Part shown: in pieces, positions 1 through 5,306 of the stretch
How positions within the stretch are numbered: the stretch's first letter is position 1
Layout: every line of letters starts with the position of its first letter
Assembly (NCBI GenBank): GCA_910586095.1
Contig: CAJUHQ010000152.1
Span: 1 to 7,749, forward strand
Origin: an uncultured Lachnospiraceae bacterium
GTDB taxonomy: Bacteria > Bacillota > Clostridia > Lachnospirales > Lachnospiraceae
Reading direction: 5' to 3'
DNA: 7,749 nucleotides
Translations under genes and position numbers: made by a program
Notes under the pieces: generated by a model
Seen by the model: the letters and a program-made list of their open reading frames with translations, nothing else
The model's database searches: none
What the model was told of the DNA's origin: nothing

Positions 1-52
1 GAGCACCTGACTCTTAATCAGGGTGTCCAGGGTTCGAGCCCCTGGCGGTGCA
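1..52 (+). tRNA. tRNA-Lys(CTT), 5' end cut off by the window
   Basis: The window begins inside the D-arm region, so only the 3' part is present. The anticodon stem CCTGA (6-10) pairs with TCAGG (18-22) around the loop CTCTTAA, which places the anticodon CTT at 13-15 and reads the lysine codon AAG. The T-stem CAGGG (28-32) pairs with CCCTG (40-44) around TTCGAGC. The 3' acceptor strand GCGGTGC is at 45-51 and the discriminator base A is at 52. The next bases are CTTT, so CCA is not encoded and must be added after transcription. The 3' end is followed by an XRE regulator remnant, a common picture at tRNA sites that have received mobile DNA. No second copy of the tRNA 3' end was seen in the window. 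Confidence 0.95.
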
Positions 53-109
53 CTTTAAAGGACTGATTTTGAGGACTTGAGAGCCTTGGGATTGGTTCTT
101 TTTTTGTGT

Positions 110-391
110 TTAAAAGAATTCAGAGTTTTGATCTCGAAAAGCTAGGGTAGAAGAGTTTGGCGCAGAATGGTCACAAGATGGTCGAAAAACCATCACTCTT
201 CCCCTGTTACTTATCTGTGCAAGAATTTGTATAGAAACAGTGTCCACTGGCCTTTCAGAAACCTGAGACGGAGAAAAAAATTCCCCAAGACTAATATTGA
301 ATTGGCGGCATAATTGTTCAATCACTTTTATGGTGGGATTTTTCTGGTTGCGTTCCAGTAAGCCAAGATAGGTTGTGGTAGATTTGTTATT
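110..391 (-). pseudogene. XRE-type (Cro/CI) transcriptional regulator remnant
   Basis: The minus-strand frame ending with the stop at 110-112 contains a stretch from about 391 downward with TTYLGLLERNQKNPTIKVIE followed by QLCRQFNISLGEFFSP. This is the second half of a Cro/CI helix-turn-helix domain: the recognition-helix region, the LERN..NPT turn, and the closing helix with its EFF end. The normal N-terminus, with helices one and two, is missing. Upstream of about 391 the same frame continues to an ATG at 478, but that part (MPSLLVFLILL...) is the complement of the promoter and leader of the next gene and does not resemble a regulator. After the domain the tail is Ser- and Arg-rich and may be frame-shifted. 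I infer a 5'-truncated, non-functional gene. A short expressed protein starting at 478 is possible but unlikely because it has no convincing ribosome binding site. Confidence 0.7.
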
Positions 392-416
392 GACAAGCGG
401 ATGTGGGGGGTATAGT
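390..416 (+). promoter_or_regulatory. Candidate sigma-A promoter for the secreted-protein gene
   Basis: A perfect TTGACA at 390-395 is followed after 15 bases by TATAGT at 411-416. Reading the -10 as TAGTTT at 413-418 gives 17 bases. The downstream ATG at 477 has AAGGAG at 464-469. The -35 box coincides with the point where recognisable regulator sequence stops on the other strand, so the promoter appears to sit on the break. Confidence 0.5.
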
Positions 417-476
417 TTAGTTATGCTGCGGTTTGCCGCCGAGCATAAAAGAATAAGAAAAACAAGGAGAGAGGGC

Positions 477-1391
477 ATGAAGAAATGGAAAAAAGCAGCC
501 GCGATACTGATGGCGGCGACAATACTGTCAGGTTCGTTAAATGTATATGCAGCAGGGCTGAGGGATGTGTTTGATGCAGCGTATTATGCGGAAACGTATC
601 CAGATTTAGCAGCGTCTATCGGCAATGATGCGGAAGCACTGTATCAGCATTATGTGACTTGTGGTCTGAGCGAAGGAAGATCTGGGAGTAAGGTCTTTAA
701 CGTGGCAGAATACCGCAGTGCATATGCGGATTTGGAGGCACTCTTCGGTGATGACTGGGATGCCTATGTCAATCATTACTACACCGTAGGAAAAACCGAG
801 GGGAGAACAGCGGGCGTTTATGGAGAAATTCCCTTGGAGAGTGACAGCAGCAATGATGTGAATATAGGCAATAATATGCAGCAGTGGATGCAGCAATGGA
901 CAGGGCTTCAACCGCCGGATATGAATGTGGCCAGTGTCTCCAACGAAGAAGTGGTCAGCGGCTATGGAACCCGTGGGGTTCGCGAATACGATGCAGCCGG
1001 AAACAATGTCAAGACTACATGGTATCTGGCTGATGGAATAACCGTATTTAACATTGTAGTGGTAGAATATGATGGGGCAGGACGAAAGACAAAGCAGGCG
1101 AGCTATAACACCGATGGAACATTAGATGATTGGGGCTGGTCGTACTGGGCAGCCTTCGATGAGCAGGGAAGAACGAAAATACTTGTATCATTTAATGGAG
1201 ATGGGACTATAAAGAATGTGACGTGCCATGAAAAATACTTTGAGGATACCAAGAGCTGTTTAAAGTGGGTATGCTATTACCCAGATGGAAGCTGGAGCGT
1301 ATCGGAATGTGAGTATGATACAACATATGGTCTTGGTCCCGCTAAGGTAACCATATATAATCCAGATGGAAGCATAGAGAGTCAGTATTAA
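477..1391 (+). CDS. Secreted repeat protein of unknown function
   Basis: The start is the ATG at 477, with AAGGAG at 464-469, seven bases upstream. An in-frame ATG at 375 would add 34 residues without a ribosome binding site and would bury the promoter. The product has 304 residues. Residues 1-25 are a Sec signal peptide: MKKWKK, then a hydrophobic core, then VYA with likely cleavage before AG. No lipobox cysteine or LPXTG anchor is visible, so release or non-covalent retention at the surface is expected. Residues 30-68 and 72-110 are two diverged copies of a 39-residue unit of the form VF..A.Y...Y.DL..ALYQHY...G..EGR; such units occur in secreted clostridial proteins, sometimes beside other wall modules. 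A Gln/Asn-rich linker covers about 122-145. Residues 163-304 hold short strand-turn units of the YDAAGN / YNTDGT / FNGDGT / YNPDGS kind, resembling YD-type or other beta-repeat proteins. Function is not recognised. An adhesin-like or cell-envelope role is a guess from architecture. Confidence 0.88.
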   Translation: MKKWKKAAAILMAATILSGSLNVYAAGLRDVFDAAYYAETYPDLAASIGNDAEALYQHYVTCGLSEGRSGSKVFNVAEYRSAYADLEALFGDDWDAYVNHYYTVGKTEGRTAGVYGEIPLESDSSNDVNIGNNMQQWMQQWTGLQPPDMNVASVSNEEVVSGYGTRGVREYDAAGNNVKTTWYLADGITVFNIVVVEYDGAGRKTKQASYNTDGTLDDWGWSYWAAFDEQGRTKILVSFNGDGTIKNVTCHEKYFEDTKSCLKWVCYYPDGSWSVSECEYDTTYGLGPAKVTIYNPDGSIESQY

Positions 1392-1431
1392 ATATCATAA
1401 ACAGTAAATAGTGTGAAATATAAAATTTCAC

Positions 1432-1473
1432 CATCCTGATTTGTACGCCTGCTGAAGCAGGCAGATGGGAGTT
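1432..1473 (+). repeat. 42-base structured repeat, copy A
   Basis: This copy matches the one at 1569-1610 at 39 of 42 positions, and all three differences lie in the apical loop region. The inner stem is GCCTGC (1447-1452) with GCAGGC (1457-1462) around a TGAA loop. An outer helix CCATC (1431-1435) pairs with GATGG (1464-1468), leaving the 11-base CTGATTTGTAC as a one-sided bulge. The 3' flank GGGAGTT is also shared. The unit looks like an RNA element, downstream of the secreted-protein gene. Its strand assignment is by choice of reading. Confidence 0.75.
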
Positions 1474-1483
1474 AGTGTGAACA

Positions 1484-1540
1484 AAACATTAAGAAACACT
1501 AAGGCGTCAAAAAACGCCACCTAAGAGTTTCTAAATGTTT
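1484..1540. repeat. Long imperfect inverted repeat (hairpin)
   Basis: AAACATT (1484-1490) pairs with AATGTTT (1534-1540). After one A/A mismatch, AGAAAC (1492-1497) pairs with GTTTCT (1527-1532). After an internal loop, GGCGT (1503-1507) pairs with ACGCC (1514-1518) around six A residues. This gives 18 base pairs in one 57-base structure between the two 42-base repeats. No T-tract follows it on the plus strand, so a simple terminator is not the obvious reading. Confidence 0.65.
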
Positions 1541-1541
1541 G

Positions 1542-1569
1542 GAAAAATGCCAAAAAACAGGCATTTTTC
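1542..1569. terminator. Perfect 10-bp A/T-flanked hairpin, possible bidirectional terminator
   Basis: GAAAAATGCC (1542-1551) pairs perfectly with GGCATTTTTC (1560-1569) around the loop AAAAAACA. The GC-containing core is at the tip and the A and T runs are at the base, the usual form of a hairpin that can terminate on both strands. Its last base is the first base of the second 42-base repeat. Confidence 0.5.
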
Positions 1570-1610
1570 ATCCTGATTTGTACGCCTGCAAAAACAGGCA
1601 GATGGGAGTT
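1569..1610 (+). repeat. 42-base structured repeat, copy B
   Basis: This is the second copy of the unit at 1432-1473. The inner stem GCCTG (1584-1588) pairs with CAGGC (1595-1599) around an A-rich loop, and the outer CATC (1569-1572) pairs with GATG (1601-1604). The one-sided CTGATTTGTAC segment and the GGGAGTT flank are identical to copy A. Only loop bases changed while the paired and bulged bases were kept, as expected if the RNA shape matters. With two copies this is suggestive only. Confidence 0.75.
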
Positions 1611-1625
1611 TGTGTATACCTATGC

Positions 1626-1680
1626 AAAACTGGAGCAAATCTGTTTGTATTATACAGATTTGCTCCAGTTTTATTTTACT
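1626..1680 (+). terminator. Strong intrinsic terminator, 19-bp perfect stem
   Basis: A 19-base arm at 1626-1644 (AAAACTGGAGCAAATCTGT) is perfectly complementary to 1654-1672 around a 9-base loop. The 3' arm ends in TTTT and continues into TATTTTACTTTATTTTT, giving a good U-tract on the plus strand. The A-run at the 5' base could let it act on the minus strand as well. It closes the transcription unit containing the secreted-protein gene or the repeat pair. Confidence 0.8.
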
Positions 1681-1834
1681 TTATTTTTACTTGGCTTTTG
1701 GCAGTTCGCAGGAAGGTTCGTTGACCAGAGGAGCAGGTTTTCTAAAATTTTCCAGGTCTTACTTTTTCGTGGTACTTTCGCAAAATTTTCACGTATCTAT
1801 GTTTAATTAATGATAGACGATACCTCATAACTTG
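1673..1834. other. Gene-free stretch with possible coding debris on the minus strand
   Basis: No gene can be supported here. On the minus strand two adjacent frames give short protein-like pieces. One runs from about 1805 down to a TAG (YVKILRKYHEKVRP...). The other ends in ...VNEPSCELPKAK and a stop close to 1690, just before the terminator hairpin. Joined by one frameshift they could be the tail of a lost gene. The plus-strand reading frames over 1539-1810 are overlapping, lack ribosome binding sites and run through hairpin sequence. Confidence 0.25.
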
Positions 1835-1843
1835 TGTTATAAT
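1835..1843 (+). promoter_or_regulatory. Extended -10 promoter of the candidate small RNA
   Basis: The sequence TGTTATAAT at 1835-1843 is a perfect extended -10 element (TGnTATAAT). The -35 region is weak, with TAGACG around 1814-1819, which extended -10 promoters tolerate. Initiation about seven bases downstream falls at 1850, exactly the first base of the closing stem of the small RNA. Confidence 0.65.
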
Positions 1844-1849
1844 AGCCAT

Positions 1850-1926
1850 ACGGAAATACCTTCTTTCTGGTTAGATTTTGGTTTAGCGATTAAAGTATAA
1901 CACAGAATGGGTATTTCCGTTTTTTA
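1850..1926 (+). ncRNA. Candidate small RNA of about 75 bases with pairing ends and its own terminator
   Basis: ACGGAAATACC (1850-1860) pairs perfectly over 11 bases with GGTATTTCCGT (1910-1920), and a T-run follows to 1926. Inside it, TTCTG (1865-1869) pairs with CAGAA (1903-1907), TTA (1871-1873) with TAA (1898-1900), and TTTA (1882-1885) with TAAA (1891-1894), giving a nested rod. An extended -10 promoter ends at 1843, so the expected 5' end coincides with the start of the rod and the 3' arm serves as the terminator. No start codon with a ribosome binding site lies inside. It matches no RNA family I can name. It could be a small regulatory RNA, or a leader whose downstream gene is reached only on readthrough. 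The alternative, a miniature element with 11-bp terminal inverted repeats, lacks visible target duplications. Confidence 0.55.
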
Positions 1927-1948
1927 AATATTCAGTTGTAACACATGT

Positions 1949-1964
1949 ATTGTAATCTTACAAT
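1949..1964. promoter_or_regulatory. 16-base palindrome, possible operator
   Basis: ATTGTAA (1949-1955) and TTACAAT (1958-1964) form a perfect inverted repeat around TC. It lies 26 bases upstream of the -35 box of the zinc-ribbon gene and has no T-tract, so a protein-binding site is more likely than a terminator. The binding protein cannot be named. Confidence 0.4.
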
Positions 1965-1990
1965 GGTCATTTATCAACATAAAATTGAGA

Positions 1991-2019
1991 TTGACACTCA
2001 AAAATAGCAGTGATATAGT
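1991..2019 (+). promoter_or_regulatory. Near-consensus promoter of the zinc-ribbon gene
   Basis: TTGACA at 1991-1996, a 17-base spacer and TATAGT at 2014-2019 make a near-perfect housekeeping promoter. TG at 2011-2012 adds an extended -10. Transcription would start near 2026, giving a leader of about 31 bases. This rules out the in-frame ATG at 1985 as the start of the gene. Confidence 0.75.
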
Positions 2020-2056
2020 AAACAAGACAAATTTCAAATTGGGAGGTTTTATTGAT

Positions 2057-2287
2057 ATGAAATGCCCATATTGTCAAAAAGAAATGCAATGGGGTTATAT
2101 CCCTAATTGGAGCCAACCCGTTCAGTGGATTCCAGACGGAGAAAAACCCTCTCTATTTTCTTTTTCAGTCGCACAAAAGGGAATTGCTCTTATTAACCAA
2201 TTCAAACCATTCAAAGTGTATGGATACAAAGCAAAAGCGTACTATTGTTCTAAATGTAAAATTGTTCTCGCACCAACAAAAGAATGA
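2057..2287 (+). CDS. Small zinc-ribbon protein (DUF6487-like)
   Basis: The start is the ATG at 2057, preceded by GGGAGG at 2041-2046. The upstream in-frame ATG at 1985 lies before the promoter and is rejected. The 76-residue product begins MKCPYCQKEMQWGYIP, has a W.P..VQWIPDGEKP segment and ends with YYCSKCKIVLAP. The two CxxC knuckles, at residues 3-6 and near residue 66, would form one zinc ribbon. The layout resembles the small clostridial proteins grouped as DUF6487 (PF20097); this is from memory of the family pattern. There is no signal peptide or membrane segment, so it is probably cytoplasmic. It stands alone with its own strong promoter, and an upstream palindrome suggests regulation. 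No terminator is obvious after it. Function is unknown; zinc ribbons of this size bind nucleic acid or proteins or hold metal. Confidence 0.85.
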   Translation: MKCPYCQKEMQWGYIPNWSQPVQWIPDGEKPSLFSFSVAQKGIALINQFKPFKVYGYKAKAYYCSKCKIVLAPTKE

Positions 2288-2527
2288 AAACAGCTTTTTG
2301 GAGAATAGACAAAAGATTTTCTTATTATATAAAATATACAATCAAGGCTATGGAATGATTTTATGAAAAGCTTATAAAACTGGATTTGAGAAGCATGAAT
2401 AACCCTATAGATTTCTACCATGTGTCTGGAAAATAAATTTTCGTTATAAAAAGAATCTATACATTGGGTACATAAAACGAATTAGGAGAATGATAAATAA
2501 ATTGTAGTGGAAAGGTGTAGCAGCAAA
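2288..2527. other. AT-rich gap before tatD
   Basis: I see no gene and no convincing terminator or promoter pair. AGGAG at 2484-2488 stands before an ATG at 2490 that opens only a five-codon frame, ATG to TAG at 2505-2507. The GTG at 2507 is in frame with tatD but lies 18 bases from that AGGAG. Confidence 0.4.
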
Positions 2528-3298
2528 ATGATTATTGAGACACATGCACATTATGATGATGAAGTATTTGACGCAGACAGAGAGATCGTATTGTCCTCCA
2601 TGTGTGACAATGGAATAATGTATCTGGTAAATGTGGGGGCAAGCCTTGAAAGTACTGCCGCAAGTATCAAATTAGCGCAACAATATTCATATATATATGC
2701 AGCAGCAGGTGTTCATCCTAGTCATACAGATCAACTCAACGAGGACAATTTTGAGTGGCTTTGTGAACAGTGCAAAAAAGAGAAAGTAGTGGCAGTAGGA
2801 GAAATTGGACTAGATTATCACTGGGAGACACCCGAAAAAGATGTACAAAAAAGATGGTTTGGTCGTCAGCTTGATCTTGCAAGACAGATCAAAAAACCAG
2901 TAATCATTCATTCAAGAGATGCTGCCAAAGACACATATGATATTATAACTGAAAAAAATGCCGCTCAAATAGGTGGAGTGATACATTGTTATTCCTACAG
3001 TGTTTCAATGGCCTTAGATTATGTAAAGATGGGATTTTATATTGGAATAGGTGGAGTAGTGACATTTAAAAATTCAAAAAAAGTTAGAGAAGTAGTAAAA
3101 GCTGTTCCTATAGAAAATATTGTGTTAGAGACAGATAGTCCCTATCTTGCACCAGAACCTCACCGCGGAAAGCGTAACACATCACTCAATCTCGTCCATA
3201 TTGCTAAAGAAATCGCCGCGATAAAAATGATTTCGTATGATGACGTGGTATGTATCACCACAAAAAATGCAAGAACATTATATGGGATATATCAATAG
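2528..3298 (+). CDS. tatD: TatD family metal-dependent hydrolase (DNase)
   Basis: The product is a 256-residue TIM-barrel protein of the amidohydrolase superfamily, the usual TatD length. All metal and catalytic positions are visible: H6 and H8 in ETHAHYDD, E92 in GEIGLDYH, H128 in IIHSRDA, H153 in IHCYS and D203 in ETDSPYLAPEPHRG. TatD proteins are Mg-dependent 3'-5' exonucleases or endonucleases acting on single-stranded or damaged DNA and in some cases RNA; they are cytoplasmic despite the name. The start at 2528 puts M-I-I-E-T-H-A-H at the N-terminus as in homologues and has AAGGTG at 2512-2517. A GTG at 2507 would add seven atypical residues. In Firmicutes tatD is commonly followed by rnmV and rsmA; here rsmA follows directly after 112 bases. 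Confidence 0.93.
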   Translation: MIIETHAHYDDEVFDADREIVLSSMCDNGIMYLVNVGASLESTAASIKLAQQYSYIYAAAGVHPSHTDQLNEDNFEWLCEQCKKEKVVAVGEIGLDYHWETPEKDVQKRWFGRQLDLARQIKKPVIIHSRDAAKDTYDIITEKNAAQIGGVIHCYSYSVSMALDYVKMGFYIGIGGVVTFKNSKKVREVVKAVPIENIVLETDSPYLAPEPHRGKRNTSLNLVHIAKEIAAIKMISYDDVVCITTKNARTLYGIYQ

Positions 3299-3350
3299 AG
3301 TGACAGGTGCGAATTTTATTTGTAATGCACTTTTGTACTAATATTCCAAT

Positions 3351-3379
3351 TTGCAAGTAATTGATAGCACAGATAATTA
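3351..3379 (+). promoter_or_regulatory. Weak candidate promoter before rsmA
   Basis: TTGCAA at 3351-3356 and TAATTA at 3374-3379 are separated by 17 bases. Just upstream, GTGC (3307-3310) with GCAC (3327-3330) plus ATT/AAT can form a small hairpin followed by TTTT. The gap could therefore partly separate rsmA expression from tatD, or the pair may still be one transcript. Confidence 0.3.
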
Positions 3380-3410
3380 GCAAAAAATAGAAATGGGAGG
3401 AACACACCTG

Positions 3411-4289
3411 TTGAGAAAAGAGAATCGCCCCACATTAGCAAATCCGACAAATACCTTGTCCATACTCCAAAAATATGATATTCATTTTCAGAAACGGTAT
3501 GGTCAAAATTTTCTTATTGATGCTAATATTTTAGAGAATATTATTGAGGCAGCTCAGATCACACCAAATGATTGTGTCCTCGAAATTGGACCAGGAATAG
3601 GTACAATGACTCAATATTTGTGTGAGAGTGCTAGGGAAGTTGTGGCAGTGGAGATAGACCAAAAATTGATTCCCATTCTCAAGCAGGACACACTAGCATC
3701 CTATCACAATGTTACCATTATCAATGAGGATATTTTAAAAGTAGATCTGCATGCTATAGCACAACAAAAAAATAATGGAAAACCCCTAAAGATTGTGGCA
3801 AATCTTCCATATTATATTACCACTCCAATTATTATGGGGCTTTTTGAGAGTCATATTCCATTAGAAAGCATTACAATTATGGTACAAAAAGAGGTTGCGG
3901 GCCGTATGCAGGCCAAACCAGGGACAAAAGAATATGGTGCGCTCTCCTTAGCAGTACAATACTACGCCAAACCAGAGGTTTTGTTTACAGTACCATCGGG
4001 ATGTTTTATGCCTCGTCCTACTGTTGATAGTGCTGTAATCAAACTGACACGCTACAAAGAACCCTGTATAAGAGTGAATAGCGAGAAACAAATGTTTGAA
4101 ATTATAAAAGCATCCTTTAATCAGCGTAGAAAAACATTAATAAACAGTTTAAATAACGCAGCAGATTTATCTATCAACAAAGAGAGGATTAGCAAAGTGC
4201 TCTATGAAATGAATCTGCCGCAAACGATTAGAGGAGAAGCACTTACACTTGCTCAATTTGCACAGCTTACTGATTTATTGTACTCGTAG
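3411..4289 (+). CDS. rsmA: 16S rRNA (adenine(1518)-N6/adenine(1519)-N6)-dimethyltransferase
   Basis: RsmA (KsgA) uses S-adenosylmethionine to dimethylate the two adjacent adenines in the last helix of 16S rRNA, a late 30S assembly step; its loss gives kasugamycin resistance. With the TTG start at 3411 the product has 292 residues, a normal length. Visible motifs are GQNFL (31-35), the SAM loop EIGPGIGTMT (58-67), the acidic EID at 81-83, NED (106-108), the catalytic NLPYYI (131-136) and FNQRRKTL (236-243) in the C-terminal domain. The TTG is preceded by GGGAGG at 3395-3400 with 10 bases between. The ATG at 3393 overlaps that ribosome binding site and would add six residues (MGGTHL), so it is less likely; CTG at 3408 is a third option. 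The gene ends 15 bases inside the convergent glycosyltransferase gene, and no terminator lies between them. Confidence 0.95.
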   Translation: MRKENRPTLANPTNTLSILQKYDIHFQKRYGQNFLIDANILENIIEAAQITPNDCVLEIGPGIGTMTQYLCESAREVVAVEIDQKLIPILKQDTLASYHNVTIINEDILKVDLHAIAQQKNNGKPLKIVANLPYYITTPIIMGLFESHIPLESITIMVQKEVAGRMQAKPGTKEYGALSLAVQYYAKPEVLFTVPSGCFMPRPTVDSAVIKLTRYKEPCIRVNSEKQMFEIIKASFNQRRKTLINSLNNAADLSINKERISKVLYEMNLPQTIRGEALTLAQFAQLTDLLYS

Positions 4290-5267
4290 TAGACAATCTT
4301 TTAGCAGCAGACAGATCGTTTGAATATAGCTTATATTGTTATAAAGGTCGTTTTTAGCTCGCTTTTTATATTCATGCCGCCAAACGGGGGCAATTTGTCT
4401 ACAAATAGATCGATGAGTAGCTACCTTCACTAGTTGCAGGCAGTCTGTTTTGCGCTGGCTGTTCATCGTAAAGAGTTTTCGGTCTAGATAGTCAAATACA
4501 CAAAAATAAGTAAATAACCTATCATCGCTAGTAGTAGAGTGTTGTTTTCCAATACCCTTTTTCGATTTTTGGCTCTCACAAGTACTGTGTATTTGATGAA
4601 AGTATAGATGTTCGGGCACGCAAATCATAGAGCGGACAGCAAATAGTGCTTCTAAATGAAAGGGTAGATCAGCATAAGGAGCAAGATACTCCTGAAAGGA
4701 AATATTATTTTTGTATAATAGGGATTTTTTATAGATGCCTTGCCAGATTGCTGGTTGGGCATTTGCTATATAATGACAAATATAATCAAGATCACGAGTT
4801 CCCAGACTATAAGGAGTATCTAAAAGATCTGATTGCACAGGTTTCTTGTGTGTTGCGTCTCCTAAGATGGTTTGATATCCTGTATAAGCATAGTCGTATT
4901 TATCACAAAGTGCCTGTGTTAAAAGTTTTTCAAACATAGAAGGATCAACAAAATCGTCTGAGTTGACAAAGCCAATATAAGTGCCAGAAGCTTCACACAA
5001 CCCTTTGTTTTTTGCACAAGCACATCCGCCTTCACTGTACAGAATACGAATTCGCTTGTCTTGTGCTTGATATTTTTTTAACTGTTTTTCAATCTGTATT
5101 TTATGAGAAATCAAAGAACGGTCTAATACAAAAAGAAATTCTACATGCGCGCTATTCCATATGAGCAAAGAGTGAATACATCGTGACAGATTGTTTGTAA
5201 TATGACAAATTGGCAAAATCACAGACAAGTCTATATCAGATAAAAAATTTTTGCTTGTTTTCATCAT
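4275..5267 (-). CDS. Family 2 glycosyltransferase, divergent
   Basis: The product has 330 residues and carries a GT-A nucleotide-sugar binding fold in its first 130 or so. SVILPICHITNNLSRCIHSL (15-34) stands for the usual SVIIPVYN...L..CL.SL. FVLDRSL (46-52) replaces the usual VDDGST. GGCACAKNKGLCEASGTYIG (80-99) matches GG.s.ARN.G...a.G.Y, and FVNSDDFVDP (100-109) matches the DxD region, with Asn for the first Asp. The rest is a helical tail rich in aromatic, basic and His residues, without clear membrane segments. Such enzymes transfer sugars to surface polysaccharide, teichoic acid or glycoprotein acceptors at the inner membrane face; donor and acceptor cannot be told. The ATG at 5267 has AAAGGA upstream (complement of 5276-5281, eight bases). 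It overlaps rsmA tail to tail by 15 bases. No other glycan gene is adjacent. Confidence 0.85.
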   Translation of the reverse strand: MMKTSKNFLSDIDLSVILPICHITNNLSRCIHSLLIWNSAHVEFLFVLDRSLISHKIQIEKQLKKYQAQDKRIRILYSEGGCACAKNKGLCEASGTYIGFVNSDDFVDPSMFEKLLTQALCDKYDYAYTGYQTILGDATHKKPVQSDLLDTPYSLGTRDLDYICHYIANAQPAIWQGIYKKSLLYKNNISFQEYLAPYADLPFHLEALFAVRSMICVPEHLYFHQIHSTCESQKSKKGIGKQHSTTSDDRLFTYFCVFDYLDRKLFTMNSQRKTDCLQLVKVATHRSICRQIAPVWRHEYKKRAKNDLYNNISYIQTICLLLKDCLLRVQ

Positions 5268-5297
5268 TCTAGTAATCCTTTCTTAGTAATAATGCTT

Positions 5298-5306
5298 TTT
5301 ATAACA
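5298..5306 (-). promoter_or_regulatory. Candidate extended -10 promoter of the glycosyltransferase gene
   Basis: On the minus strand the sequence reads TGTTATAAA, an extended -10 element, about 30 bases before the start codon at 5267. A -35 is poor, with TTAGTC 16 bases upstream. It would give a leader of about 24 bases that includes the ribosome binding site. Confidence 0.45.

Noticed and set aside
1..52. Attachment site with a second tRNA 3' copy in the window
   Set aside because: No repeat of the tRNA 3' end and no integrase gene were found within the window.
375..476. N-terminal extension of the secreted protein from an ATG at 375
   Set aside because: It has no ribosome binding site, overlaps the TTGACA promoter and precedes a clear signal peptide start at 477 that has AAGGAG.
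606..911. Minus-strand 101-codon frame
   Set aside because: It lies antisense to the strongly coding secreted-protein gene and has no recognisable product.
1432..1610. CRISPR array
   Set aside because: There are only two repeats. The 95-base interval is filled with hairpins, and there are no cas genes.
1539..1810. Three overlapping plus-strand frames of 61 to 66 codons
   Set aside because: They run through hairpins and the terminator, lack ribosome binding sites and compete with each other.
1850..1920. IS-like or MITE element with 11-bp terminal inverted repeats
   Set aside because: No target-site duplication flanks it, and the promoter and T-run are better explained by a small RNA gene.
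1985..2056. ATG at 1985 as the start of the zinc-ribbon gene
   Set aside because: It lies upstream of the promoter -35 box, and the ATG at 2057 has GGGAGG and a family-like MKCPYC start.
2184..2366. 60-codon frame overlapping the zinc-ribbon gene
   Set aside because: It is a shadow of the real gene in another frame and extends into AT-rich DNA without a ribosome binding site.
4646..4939. Plus-strand 97-codon frame
   Set aside because: It is antisense to the glycosyltransferase gene, which has clear GT2 motifs.
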